Assembly (NCBI GenBank): GCA_965215225.1
Contig: OZ244039.1
Span: forward strand, 2,253,989 to 2,317,988
Reading direction: 5' to 3'
From: G965215225 sp965215225
Lineage (GTDB): Bacteria; Pseudomonadota; Gammaproteobacteria; CBDBNL01; JAAOII01
Length of the DNA stretch: 64,000 nt
Under the pieces are notes generated by a model. It was not told where the DNA came from. It made no database searches and saw only the letters and a list, made by a program, of their open reading frames with translations. Both the position numbers and the translations under genes were made by a program. Positions 18,001 through 26,640 of the stretch are shown here, in pieces. The first letter of the stretch is position 1. Each line of letters starts with the position of its first letter.

Positions 18001-18424
18001 CCGCTGGCGCTATCTCATAAAAATCCACTAGTGAGCAAGGAATACGAAATCCATCCATGACCTCTCGCGCCACCTGACCTATCTTGGCGGTCGTGCTAAT
18101 GACAAAACACTCGCTGAACTCTGCCTTACCAAAAGACATGCCAGCAGCGGCAAGGAAAGCATCTATGCCCGCCTTATTAAGATGCTCTTGGGGGTCATAG
18201 TATTTACATTGAATGGCGCACAGAGCGCCATCTTTCCTTTGCGCAACTAAATCTATGCCAATGTCTTTCTGGGAGATTCCCTTATCCTTAGCCCATTCAC
18301 CCCATAGCCACACATCACTAAACTGGTGTTGGTAAAGAGGATAGGCGCGTAGATAATTTCTCACCCAGCGTTCAAAAAATTTCCCCTTAACCACATTGCT
18401 AGGTGTGTTTGTTTGGCTTGTCAT
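14987..18424 (-). CDS. Type ISP restriction-modification enzyme, nuclease-helicase-methylase part
   Basis: This single-chain R-M enzyme is of the LlaGI/LlaBIII type. In order it has an Mrr-like nuclease (IGIDLVAQ with QCKYY, about residues 55-75) and an SF2 helicase (ACGTGKTLVSLKIA about 190, ICDEAHRTTG about 317, TATPRIY, and QSVGRVMRKSPG). It then has the N6-adenine methylase motifs DPFTGTGTF (about 905) and IIGNPPYSAG (about 1005). The frame then enters a C16 run, reads PPPPP and stops 16 codons later, so the target-recognition region is lost. The truncated product keeps the nuclease and translocase but should not recognise DNA normally. A +1 or -2 change in the tract would restore the full enzyme. 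The start MTSQTNTPSN is the only good one. Confidence 0.9.
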   Translation of the reverse strand: MTSQTNTPSNVVKGKFFERWVRNYLRAYPLYQHQFSDVWLWGEWAKDKGISQKDIGIDLVAQRKDGALCAIQCKYYDPQEHLNKAGIDAFLAAAGMSFGKAEFSECFVISTTAKIGQVAREVMDGFRIPCSLVDFYEIAPAGARARLEEGKQAYLAPLKADKKKLWSHQKEAVADVLKGLKTADRGKLIMACGTGKTLVSLKIAERLLKKKPNREGLILLLVPSLALLSQVLREWTAQADKLAQIFAVCSDAKAGKDEEDTPISELGMAPTTNSEKLADGLAGRDRKGMTVVFATYQSIEVVAKAQQQFDEDFDLIICDEAHRTTGIETEAKKTSPFVLVHKNDYIRANKRLYMTATPRIYRESDKQKAKERDVEVFSMDDEASYGKELHWLDFSTAVSQDLLADYKVLILGVSSKDYANLETSLELNDTAKLIGCWNGLAKRIANIEAAGMERDTEPMKRAVAFCSKIKSSVQITEQFTEIIDAYHQKERSQESPEEKVLECEMRHVDGTQNVLERNEALRWLREGPTGYGCHILSNVRCLSEGVDVPALDAVIFLSPRNSLVDIVQSVGRVMRKSPGKKYGYIILPVPVSLDEDAAKALDKDSNYRVVWDVLQALRSHDNRFNAEVNRIELNEQDSERIVVDVIGKELPADEVKEKVDAVQLSLDIGAWRKAILARVVLKCGDRRYWEKWAKDVGEIAQLSNHRIKAQVKKMEKKGDKTFKTFLTGLRRNLNPAVSQADAIDMLSQHMVTQPVFNALFEGYDFADRNPVSIAMQNMLDLLEEKNVRVETKKLEGFYESVAERARGIDNISGKQKVINELYEEFFRTAFPKMAEQLGIVYTPPEVVDFILHSVNSLLQKEFGRSLSSENVNVLDPFTGTGTFISRLLQSELIKDEDLRHKYTKELHANEIVLLAYYIAAINIEQAFHYRRQRKDSDYSSFEGMVLTDSFQLYEDEDMKDMISQILPINSRRALRQKEKTIQVIIGNPPYSAGQKNPHDNRPNLPYPKLDEKIRSTYAADSSANRKASLYDSYIRAIRWATDRLGDEGIIGFVTNGGYIDGNAADGLRKHLLKDFTSVYCFNLRGNARVFGEKQKREGGGIFGQNSRATIAITFLVRNPASFSFTPPPPPLLPFLLHSIGSTTVI
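15036..15051. repeat. G16 homopolymer in the Type ISP gene
   Basis: Sixteen G on the plus strand (C on the coding strand) lie between methylase motif IV and the target-recognition part. Upstream codons start at positions of residue 1 modulo 3 and downstream codons at residue 2, so the frames differ by one; 14 or 17 bases put them in frame. The tract lies in a CCT/CTC-rich stretch. Confidence 0.8.
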
Positions 18425-18956
18425 AATGCCCCAATCTCAATCATAAGTATATCTTCTATTTGAATAGCATTTGAAGTAGCGTCTATTATAGCATTTATTC
18501 AAGCGCCTCATCTATTCCGCCATTTGAATAGCACTTGAACTAGCGTCTATTATACCTTTATATACTCTTATATACTCTCTATATCCTTCTCTACTCTTAT
18601 ACTTTCTCCATACCTCTCTATATCCTCTCTCTATCCTTATACTTTCTCCATACCTCTCCCTATACCCTCTCTCTCAATTCCAACACCAAGCCCTCAAGTA
18701 TATTCAGTCGGGAGGCATCTGTGCTTGTTGTTCTTCTCTGAATGCAAATTTTTCCTGTCTGTTGTTTAATTGCTTTGATATTGTCAATCAATCGCTTATA
18801 ATCCACCCTATGAAAAAAATCTTCAAAGGCTTGTCAATCTAAGCAGCTATAATAAGACACCATGCTAGATGATAAGTTTAATCTAGGTTTAATTTTTCGG
18901 TCGTTTAATAGCTTTTTGTTATTGAATTTGTCATTAAGTCAGTATAATAAAACACT
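18425..18956. other. Intergenic region with repeats and candidate promoters
   Basis: There is no gene here. A direct repeat of about 33 bp (ATTTGAATAGCA-TTGAA-TAGCGTCTATTATA) occurs at about 18460-18493 and 18521-18553, upstream of the Type ISP start. A CT-rich low-complexity tract (ACTTTCTCCATACCTCTC repeated) fills 18555-18680. Two similar sequences, GCTATAATAAGACACCATG (about 18847) and AGTATAATAAAACACTATG (about 18938), look like a duplicated -10 plus start region. Confidence 0.5.
18938..18943 (+). promoter_or_regulatory. Candidate -10 (TATAAT) of the GLUG lipoprotein gene
   Basis: TATAAT lies about 13 bases before the ATG at 18957, with TTGAAT about 15 bp upstream as a weak -35. If this promoter is used, the mRNA would be nearly leaderless at 18957, or the real start would be the ATG at 18996. 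The placement is inference only. Confidence 0.35.
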
Positions 18957-21326
18957 ATGGCAATTAAATTTAATTTTTTCCAGCAGCTTTTTGCTATGAC
19001 TCCTCCCTTGCTTAGGCATTCATATTCTCTGGCAAAGGGATGTCTCTTCTTCTTAGCTGGAATCAGCTTCCTGGTTCTTACTGCTTGTGCTGGTGGTGGG
19101 GGAGGATCCGGTTCAAGTGGGAGTTCTGCCAGCGCTTTTGAGGTAGAGCTCACTTTTGCTCCCATAGAAAACGGTTTTCGCATAAGCAACCAATCGGACT
19201 TTGGCGATTTCGTTGTTTTGAGGATCACAGCAACCAGTGGAGAGAATGTTGAAGAGGAAGAAGTCAAGACAGCCGACTTTGTTAATGACAGCTATGATTT
19301 TACTGGGCTACTTGACCTTGATTGGAAGTTTGAGGTTATAGGGATTCTTAGTGATGGTGGGGAGCGGGAAATAGTGATAGATTTTGTTTGGGCTGACAAT
19401 AAGGCAGACCACAACAACGGTGGCATTCGGCCAGGTGCCAATCATGATGGGGATGGGCGAGCGGATAGTGAGGATCCAGATGACGATAATGATGGGGTGG
19501 AGGATGGTTCAGACGGATGTAGGACTGGTGAGACAGATTGGATGAGCAATTCATCGACCGACCATGATAATGATGGTTGCCGTGATGCAGGTGAGGATGA
19601 CGATGATGATAATGATGGGGTAGGTGATAGTTCAGACGACTGTTCTCGTGGGGAGACAGATTGGACAAGCAATTCCAATACCGATAATGATGGGGATGGT
19701 TGCCTTGATGATAGTAGTGAAGATACAGATGACGATAACGATCGATTGGCTGATAATCATACGAGAGAGCAACTGAGTGGTTTAGGTGGAAAGAGTTGTT
19801 CGCTGTTGGTGGATTGTGATGGGGACACTGTCAGAGATATGGATGAAGTGGCGGCAGGTTGTGTAACAAAAGTCGATTGCGATAATGATGGAGCGGGGGA
19901 TGGGGATGAGATAGCTGGATGTATATTAAACCCTGATTGCGATGGGGATGGTTCAATGGATGGAGCGGACATAGATGATGATGGCGATGGGTTGATAGAG
20001 ATAGGCACACACCAGGAATTGAATTCGGTGAGGTATGCTCTAAATGGCAATGGGAGCAGGTCATCGGAGATGGCGGCGCTCAACACCACTGGCTGTGGTG
20101 GTGATGGTAGCATTACTGAATGTTCTGGCTATGAGCTGGTTGATAATATAAGTCTTGCAACCTATGCGGATGATGAAGGAGGCAAAGGCTGGCAGCCCTT
20201 GGGTCATGATACAGATAGTGCTACAGATGGATGTCAAGGACCTGCTTTTAATGGGACTTTTGAGGGCAATGGCTTTATGATTAGTGATTTAAACATCAGT
20301 CGTTCGGGTGAGAATTGTGTGGGTTTGTTTGGTCATATTGCCGCGGACTCAGAGATTCGCAATCTGACTCTTCGTGGCGACACAGTGATAGGTGAGAATA
20401 ACGTAGGCGGTTTGGTGGCGTTTGGTCAAGGAGCTCGGATAGCTTATTCTTCGGTTTCGATGAACGAAATTAAAGGCAATCGTTTGGTCGGCGGTTTAAT
20501 GGGGGATGGTGGATCGACTCGGATTCATTCTTCATCGGTGTCGGTAGCTAGGGTGATAGGAGTTGGTAGCGGTTTGCTTTCTCATTCATCTATAAGCGGT
20601 CTGGTGGGGAGAGGTACATTGGCTCGGATCCATTCTTCTTCGGTTGTGGCGGGTGAGGTGAGCGGGAGTGCTTTTGTAGGTGGTCTGGTGGGGAATGGTA
20701 AATCGGGACAGATTTTTTCTTCTTCGGTTGTGGTAGCTGAGGTGAGCGGGAGTGATACTGTGGGCGGTCTGATAGGGGATGCTGGCGGCGCTCAGATATT
20801 TTCTTCATCGGTCGTGGTAGGTGAGATAAGCGGGATTAATGATGTAGGTGGTCTGGTGGGAAATTTTGTCGATGGCAAGGTTGCCTATTCTTATGTGGTC
20901 TCAGGCAGTGATACTGCTATGCTGGTTGGGGGTGGAAGGGATGCTACTGGAGCTGCTTCCTATTGGGACAGTGATACTAGTAGTGCCACTAGTGAAAACA
21001 TTGGTGCCCCTCAGACCACTAGTGCTCTTCGTACACCAGATGACTATGAGGGAATTTATGACACTTGGGACGATAACCCAATTATGTTTAGCGATGGGGC
21101 GATCGACGAGCCATTGGCAGTCTGGTGTGATAAGGATAAGAGTGGGAGTATTGAAGAAGCAGAAGAAATTGATGCCAATCGCATTTGGGATTTTGGTGAT
21201 TCGGATGAATATCCCGCCATTCGCTGCACTCCAATCAGTCCTACTGAATGGCGTAGCTGGTGGTCTTTGGAAAGTGGCAAACCCCAGTTAGACCAGACCC
21301 TTCTAAACCAAGAGTTGAACAAATAG
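18957..21326 (+). CDS. Surface lipoprotein with Asp-rich calcium repeats and GLUG repeats
   Basis: The 789-residue protein has a signal peptide ending in the lipobox LVLTAC (Cys about residue 44). The ATG at 18996 (MTPPLLRHSY) gives a more usual signal length than the one at 18957. A Gly/Ser spacer follows, then a divergent beta domain. Thrombospondin-3-like repeats come next (DDDNDGV, DHDNDGC, DCDGDGS, about 155-345), and after them about eight GLUG-like units (VGGLVG, FSSSVVVAEVSG, about 420-670). The C-terminal block is shared with the fragment at 1148-1375. These features predict a Ca-stabilised extended stalk anchored in the outer membrane, a plausible adhesin. Ligand and export route are unknown. 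Confidence 0.8.
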   Translation: MAIKFNFFQQLFAMTPPLLRHSYSLAKGCLFFLAGISFLVLTACAGGGGGSGSSGSSASAFEVELTFAPIENGFRISNQSDFGDFVVLRITATSGENVEEEEVKTADFVNDSYDFTGLLDLDWKFEVIGILSDGGEREIVIDFVWADNKADHNNGGIRPGANHDGDGRADSEDPDDDNDGVEDGSDGCRTGETDWMSNSSTDHDNDGCRDAGEDDDDDNDGVGDSSDDCSRGETDWTSNSNTDNDGDGCLDDSSEDTDDDNDRLADNHTREQLSGLGGKSCSLLVDCDGDTVRDMDEVAAGCVTKVDCDNDGAGDGDEIAGCILNPDCDGDGSMDGADIDDDGDGLIEIGTHQELNSVRYALNGNGSRSSEMAALNTTGCGGDGSITECSGYELVDNISLATYADDEGGKGWQPLGHDTDSATDGCQGPAFNGTFEGNGFMISDLNISRSGENCVGLFGHIAADSEIRNLTLRGDTVIGENNVGGLVAFGQGARIAYSSVSMNEIKGNRLVGGLMGDGGSTRIHSSSVSVARVIGVGSGLLSHSSISGLVGRGTLARIHSSSVVAGEVSGSAFVGGLVGNGKSGQIFSSSVVVAEVSGSDTVGGLIGDAGGAQIFSSSVVVGEISGINDVGGLVGNFVDGKVAYSYVVSGSDTAMLVGGGRDATGAASYWDSDTSSATSENIGAPQTTSALRTPDDYEGIYDTWDDNPIMFSDGAIDEPLAVWCDKDKSGSIEEAEEIDANRIWDFGDSDEYPAIRCTPISPTEWRSWWSLESGKPQLDQTLLNQELNK

Positions 21327-21630
21327 AAACTAGTTTAGAATAGCTAAGCCATTCAATCTAACGGCTAGAGACTAGAAGCCGCAGGGGCTTAGTTTTGAAC
21401 TTCTTTAGTTTCCTTCAAATGTCCTTATAAAAGGAAGATAGCTCCAACAAACTCTATTCACCAAAAGGCTTTTATTAGGCATTAGTTTCTTTATTAGGCA
21501 TTAATTAGGGCATTAGTTAGGGCATTGGTTAGGGCATTGGTTAGGGCATTAATATAGGACATTAGTTAGAATAAAATAGTGAATCAGAGGTTTCATACTA
21601 TAATCCCTGTTTTTGAAATAGTAAAGAATA
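21327..21630. other. Intergenic region with a 12-bp minisatellite
   Basis: There is no gene. From about 21470 to 21570 units of the type TTAGGGCATTGG (variants TTAGGCATTAGT, TTAGGGCATTAA) are repeated about eight times. The resemblance to telomeric repeats is accidental. The region before it, just after the lipoprotein stop, shows no clear terminator. Confidence 0.6.
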
Positions 21631-22074
21631 ATGATAGAAGAAGTAAGGGTAATCAAGGTTGATAGCGACCGAATATGGGTGGAAGCAAGCGGCTGCGAAG
21701 AATGCTCACAATGTGAAGCAGGTGAAGGCTGCCGCAATAGTAGATTGTTTTCTCTTTTTGCCCCTCGGCGCAAAAGCTTCCCTTTATCAAGATCAACCAA
21801 TTATCAGATGGATTATCAAATAGGGGATAAGCTCAGCCTCTCCTTCTCATCTCAAGGACTATTAATAGCCGCAACCTTTGCCTACTTAATACCTTTGATA
21901 CTCCTATTAGGCTTATCCTTAGTCGGTCATTTTGTGTTTGCCTTGAGCGAGCCGGCTCTTATCCTTTTTCTTCTCGCCAGTGGTTCTATAATCATAATTA
22001 TGATGTATCGCCTTCGTCTAGCAGACAGATGGCATAAATTTCTTATTCCTCGTATAGTTAAACCTCTTCAATAG
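21631..22074 (+). CDS. rseC: RseC/MucC-family membrane protein
   Basis: The 147-residue protein has the N-terminal Cys cluster CEECSQCEAGEGC (about 22-34) and two transmembrane helices (about 74-95 and 100-125), the layout of the RseC/MucC family. Family members act on sigma-E signalling or as part of the SoxR-reducing Rsx/Rnf system. No rpoE, rseA or rseB is nearby, so the role here is inferred from the family only. topA starts 8 bp after its stop, so the two are probably co-transcribed. Confidence 0.8.
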   Translation: MIEEVRVIKVDSDRIWVEASGCEECSQCEAGEGCRNSRLFSLFAPRRKSFPLSRSTNYQMDYQIGDKLSLSFSSQGLLIAATFAYLIPLILLLGLSLVGHFVFALSEPALILFLLASGSIIIIMMYRLRLADRWHKFLIPRIVKPLQ

Positions 22075-22082
22075 CTGCCAAT

Positions 22083-24677
22083 ATGTCAAAATCCTTAGTT
22101 GTGGTAGAGTCGCCTGCTAAGGCGCGCACCATCAATAAATATCTAGGAGCCGACTATCTAGTAAGGTCTTGTGCTGGCCATATCCGTGATCTGCCTACGG
22201 CAGGGGGCAAGCGCAAGAAAAAGAATGAGCTGCTCCCAGAAGTGCCGCCAAATGGAGAAAAGTATGCCAAGATAATTCGTTCTATGGGTATTAATCCCTA
22301 TAAGGACTGGGAAGCCCAGTATCAGATACTACCGGGCAAGACCAAGATTACCCGAGAGTTGCAATCTCTGGCCGAAGGTGTGGATACCATCTATCTCGCC
22401 ACAGATATGGACCGAGAAGGAGAAGCGATTGCTTGGCATCTCACTCATGTGCTTGGTAATAAGAAAGACTACAAACGGGTTACCTTTGCTGAGATTACCA
22501 AGCATGCCATCAACGAATCTTTTGCCCAGCCTGAAACAATAAACCTGAATCGAGTCCATGCTCAGCAGGCGCGGCGCTTTTTGGACAGAGTCGTAGGCTA
22601 TATGCTGTCGCCTTTGTTATGGAAGAAGATTGCCCGTGGTCTATCTGCTGGCAGAGTTCAATCTGTGGCAGTCAAATTAGTGGTAGAGCGCGAACAAGAG
22701 ATTCGTCAGTTCGTCCCAGAAGAATTTTGGACTCTAGATACAGAAGTAGAGACCTCTAAGGAAGAAAGATTTATGATGCAAGTGACCAAACATAAGGGCA
22801 AGAAATTCAAACCCACCAGCAAAGAAGAGATGGATGAGACCCTTTCGCATCTCAAGGATACAGTCGCAAGTATCACCAAAGTAGATAAAAAAGAACAGCT
22901 TAGTCGTCCCGCCCCTCCCTTCATCACCTCTACCCTCCAACAAGCAGGCAGTAGTCAGTTGGGCTATAGTGTTCGGCGGACTATGATAGCCGCCCAACGA
23001 CTCTATGAGGCAGGTCATATAACCTATATGAGAACCGATTCTTGCAATCTGAGTAGCCTTTCCTTGACTCAGGTTCGTAGCCATATACTAAAATCCTATG
23101 GCACTTCTTATCTGCCGTCTCAAGCAAGGTTCTATAAAGCCAAGGCTAAAAGAAGCCAAGAAGCCCATGAAGCCATTCGCCCCACTGATGTGAGTCGCTC
23201 TTCTGCCAATCTCTCACTAGGGGATACGGAAAAGAAAATATATGACCTCATCTGGCGCAGATTTGTTGCCTGTCAAATGTCCGATGCAGTCTATGATACG
23301 GTCAAAGTGGTCGCCCAGCAAGATGACTATGAACTACAAGCAAGTGGGCGAACTATGAAATTTGATGGATGGACTAGGGTCATTCCAGCCCTTAGTAAAG
23401 AAAAACCGACTCTGCCAGATATGGAACAAGGAGAGGAGCTTAGGCTGGTGAAGTTGCTCCCCCAACAAAATTTCACCAAGCCACCTCGCCGTTGGACTGA
23501 AGCATCTTTGGTAAGAGAATTAGAAAGCCTCGGCATAGGTCGTCCTTCTACCTATGCCCCTACTCTCTCTACCATCCAAGATCGCGGCTATGTGAGAATG
23601 GAAAAGAAGAAGTTCTATGCCGAACGAATTGCCGAGATAGTGACTGCCCGCCTTGACGAGAGCTTTCCCAATATCCTAGAATATAACTTTACCGCTTCAG
23701 TTGAAGACCAGCTGGACGAGGTGGCAATTGGTGAGCAGGATTGGAGGGAAATGCTAAACCGCTTCTATGAGGACTTCGTCAAACAGCTGGAGAAAGCAGA
23801 GATTGACGAAGAAGGAGGAATGAAGCCCAATAATCCCCTGCCCAGCGGTATCCACTGTCCAACCTGCGGCCGAGATATGCTTATTCGTAATAGCGCACAA
23901 GGGACATTTCTCGGCTGCGCTGGCTATATGGAAAAGGAGAAACCCTGTAAAACTACTATCAATCTAAGCCAGCTAATTGAAGATGAGGATGATCAGCAAT
24001 TCATCGCCTCCCTCAACAAGAGGCGCCAATGTCCTAAGTGCGATTTCCCAATGGCTCCCTATGTAGTGGATAATCAGAGGTGTCTCCATATCTGCAGTCG
24101 CAATCCCGATTGCGATGGTGTTGAATTAGAAGAAGGAGACTTTAGCACCAAAGGAGGTGTGGAACAAGAGACTCTTACCTGTGATAAGTGCGGCTCTCAA
24201 ATGCATCTCCAAAGTAGCCGATTTGGTAAATATTTTGCCTGTTCCTCCTGCGAGAACAAGAGGAAGGTGCTAAAAGACGGCAAGATTGCCCCGCCCCGAA
24301 TGTTCCCCATCCAAACCGATATACCCTGTTTGAAATATCCAGAAGCAAAATATCTCTTGCGGGAGGGCGCTTTGGGTCTCTTTCTTTGTGCCCCTGGCTT
24401 TCCTAAACAAAGAGAAGCTCGTTCTCCCTATATCAAGGACATAGCCCCCTATCGCGACCAGTTGGAAGAGCGCTTCCACTTTCTTGCCGATGCACCCCAA
24501 ACAGATGACGAGGGCAATCCAACCCAAATTCGCTATAGTCGCAAGCTGAACCAAAATTATCTGTGCTCTGTCAATAATGGTAAGGATACTGGCTGGCGTG
24601 CCTATCATACTCCTACCGGCTGGGAAATTGAGACAACGAAAAAGAAGGGCGGTAAGAAAGGCAGTAAGAAAAGCTAG
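22083..24677 (+). CDS. topA: DNA topoisomerase I
   Basis: This type IA topoisomerase relaxes negative supercoils. The 864-residue protein begins with the TOPRIM domain (SLVVVESPAKARTINKYL; ATDMDREGEAIAWHL near 100-115). The active-site region is YEAGHITYMRTDS (about 312-324, catalytic Tyr in YMRTDS). The SQEAHEAIRPTDV block follows. The C-terminus has several zinc-ribbon CxxC modules (CPTCGRDM, CPKCDFP, CDKCGSQ and CSSCEN) and a basic Lys/Gly tail (KKGGKKGSKKS). Its length is normal for the proteobacterial enzyme. Confidence 0.96.
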   Translation: MSKSLVVVESPAKARTINKYLGADYLVRSCAGHIRDLPTAGGKRKKKNELLPEVPPNGEKYAKIIRSMGINPYKDWEAQYQILPGKTKITRELQSLAEGVDTIYLATDMDREGEAIAWHLTHVLGNKKDYKRVTFAEITKHAINESFAQPETINLNRVHAQQARRFLDRVVGYMLSPLLWKKIARGLSAGRVQSVAVKLVVEREQEIRQFVPEEFWTLDTEVETSKEERFMMQVTKHKGKKFKPTSKEEMDETLSHLKDTVASITKVDKKEQLSRPAPPFITSTLQQAGSSQLGYSVRRTMIAAQRLYEAGHITYMRTDSCNLSSLSLTQVRSHILKSYGTSYLPSQARFYKAKAKRSQEAHEAIRPTDVSRSSANLSLGDTEKKIYDLIWRRFVACQMSDAVYDTVKVVAQQDDYELQASGRTMKFDGWTRVIPALSKEKPTLPDMEQGEELRLVKLLPQQNFTKPPRRWTEASLVRELESLGIGRPSTYAPTLSTIQDRGYVRMEKKKFYAERIAEIVTARLDESFPNILEYNFTASVEDQLDEVAIGEQDWREMLNRFYEDFVKQLEKAEIDEEGGMKPNNPLPSGIHCPTCGRDMLIRNSAQGTFLGCAGYMEKEKPCKTTINLSQLIEDEDDQQFIASLNKRRQCPKCDFPMAPYVVDNQRCLHICSRNPDCDGVELEEGDFSTKGGVEQETLTCDKCGSQMHLQSSRFGKYFACSSCENKRKVLKDGKIAPPRMFPIQTDIPCLKYPEAKYLLREGALGLFLCAPGFPKQREARSPYIKDIAPYRDQLEERFHFLADAPQTDDEGNPTQIRYSRKLNQNYLCSVNNGKDTGWRAYHTPTGWEIETTKKKGGKKGSKKS

Positions 24678-24689
24678 CAGATGGCTGCT

Positions 24690-25797
24690 CTGCAGAGGAA
24701 TGAGAAGTAGGTTAAAGCAGTAATAAAAAGGCAGCCAAAAAAAGAAGAGCCAGCAAACTTCTAATAAGTCGCTCCGCAAGTGAATGAGAAGTAGGTTGAA
24801 GCAGTAATAAAAAGCTAGTAAGAGCCTGGCAAGCCACTAGCGAGAGCCCACAAGAACCTAATAAGCCAACGCCATTAGAAATCTCATAAGGGTAAGCACG
24901 AATGGGGTGGTATGTCTAACAAGCGGCTAATAAGAGCTTATAAGTCGCTAGCGAGAGCTTGATAAGCCACTAGTAAGAACCTAATAAGAACCTAAGAAAG
25001 CCGCTAGTGAGAACCCAGCGAGAACCTAGCCCTAGCGAGAACTTAATAAGCCGCTTATAAGAGCCTAACAAGAAGCCAAGGAGCCACTGATAAGAGATTA
25101 CAAGCCGCTAACAAGCTCATAAAGATAAGCACGAATGGGGTGGCATGTCTAACAAGCCGCTAGCAAGAGCCTAACAAGAACCTAATGAGCCGCTGACAAG
25201 AGCCTAACAAGAACCCAAGAACCAACGCCACTAGCAAGCTCATAAAGATAAGCGCGAATGAGGTGGCATGTCTAACAAGCCACTAGTGAGAGCCTAAGAA
25301 ACCAAAGCCACTAGCAAGCTCATAAAGATAAGCACGAATGAGGTGGCATGTCTAACAAGCCGCTAGCAAGAGGCTAACAAGAACCTAATGAGCCGCTGAC
25401 AAGAGCCTAACAAGAACCCAAGAACCAACGCCACTAGCAAGATCATAAAGATAAGCGCGAATGAGGTGGTATGTCTATCAAGCCACTAGTGAGAGCCTAA
25501 GAAACCAAAGCCACTAGCAAGCTCATAAAGATAAGCACGAATGAGGTGGCATGTCTAACAAGCCGCTAGCAAGAGGCTAACAAGAACCTAATGAGCCGCT
25601 GACAAGAGCCTAACAAGAACCCAAGAAACCACTAATAAGAACCCAAGAACCAACGCCACTAGCAAGCTCATAAAGATAAGCGCGAATGAGGTGGCATGTC
25701 TAACAAGCGGCTAATAAGAGCTTATAAGTCGCTAGCGAGAGATTGATAAGCCACTAGTAAGAACCTAGCGAGGACCTAAGGAGCCACCAACGAGAAC
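24690..25797. repeat. 1.1-kb complex intergenic repeat array
   Basis: No gene is visible between topA and rdgB. A ~40-bp direct repeat (GAATGAGAAGTAGGTT-AAGCAGTAATAAAAAG) opens it at about 24700 and 24783. A core of the type CTCATAAAGATAAGC-CGAATG-GGTGGCATGTCTAACAAGC then occurs seven times (near 24885, 25117, 25243, 25320, 25446, 25522 and 25668). The cores are separated by 10-12 bp subunits such as AAGAACCTA and AAGCCGCTA. Spacing is irregular (about 75-230 bp). It is not a CRISPR array, because the spacer text itself is made of repeats. Confidence 0.75.
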
Positions 25798-26397
25798 CTA
25801 GCGAGAAGAGAGAAATGCCTTTAGCTGCCTTAGTGCCAGACCGCGATGACTCACGCGGTTCTTTTCATCAGCAGACATCTCGGCAGCCGTTCTCTTTTCT
25901 CCGTGAGGAACAAATATGGCATCATAACCAAAACCCCCGTCCCCTCTTTCTGCCTCAGTAATATGCCCCGCCCAGCTAGCCATCGCAATGAAAGGGTTCG
26001 CTTGTTCCTCATAGTCTAATAGCACCATCGCACAATAGAAAAACGCCTGACGGTCTTTCTTGTCTCTTAGGGCAGCCAATAGCTTGGCACGATTGGTTTC
26101 ATCTGTTGCATCTGGGCCGGCATATCTTGCCGACCGAATACCCGGCTCATTATTTAAGCTAGGAACCACAAGACCCGAGTCGTCTGCCAGACAAGTCAGC
26201 CCACTCACTCGGCAGCCATAACGCGCCTTAGCCAGAGCATTTTCAACAAAGGTGCTATGTGGTTCATCTATGGGCTGGTCGGTAAATTCTGTTAGCAATC
26301 TCAAATCCACATCTCCCAGCAAAGATTTAATCTCGGCCGCCTTATGCCGATTAGTAGAAGCCAGCACGAGTAAAGAAGGTTTTAGTTGTTCATTCAT
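25798..26397 (-). CDS. rdgB: XTP/dITP pyrophosphatase RdgB
   Basis: RdgB hydrolyses non-canonical purine nucleoside triphosphates (dITP, XTP). The 199-residue protein has the HAM1-family motifs LASTNRHKAAEI (about 11-22), TFVENALAKA, ADDSGLVVPSL, GDGGFGYDAIFVP and SHRGLALRQL. Length and motif order are normal. The gene is convergent with topA across the repeat array. The 243 bp between its start and the next gene contain only short TCGTAATGTC-type repeats. Confidence 0.94.
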   Translation of the reverse strand: MNEQLKPSLLVLASTNRHKAAEIKSLLGDVDLRLLTEFTDQPIDEPHSTFVENALAKARYGCRVSGLTCLADDSGLVVPSLNNEPGIRSARYAGPDATDETNRAKLLAALRDKKDRQAFFYCAMVLLDYEEQANPFIAMASWAGHITEAERGDGGFGYDAIFVPHGEKRTAAEMSADEKNRVSHRGLALRQLKAFLSSR

Positions 26398-26640
26398 CGG
26401 ATAATATTATAAAAAGCACTTCTTCTCATTTTTTGGAGGATAGAGTCGTAATGTCACAATGCCGTAATATCGTAATGTCGTCAATAGAGCCACATTTTTC
26501 CCACCTTCCATATTAAATTCTATTGCTTATAATCTTAAGGCAGGTCTCTTTATGAGAATGGACTGATATGCTATATAAAAGGAAGGTAATTTTCTGGACA
26601 ACTAATTGGTGTTCGGGCAAACCCCATATATGTAAAGAAG

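Noticed and set aside
21470..21570. TTAGGG-like repeats as a telomere
   Set aside because: The unit is 12 bp and internal to a bacterial chromosome between two genes; the resemblance is accidental.
24690..25797. CRISPR array between topA and rdgB
   Set aside because: Repeat spacing is irregular and the intervening text consists of the same subunits, not unique spacers.
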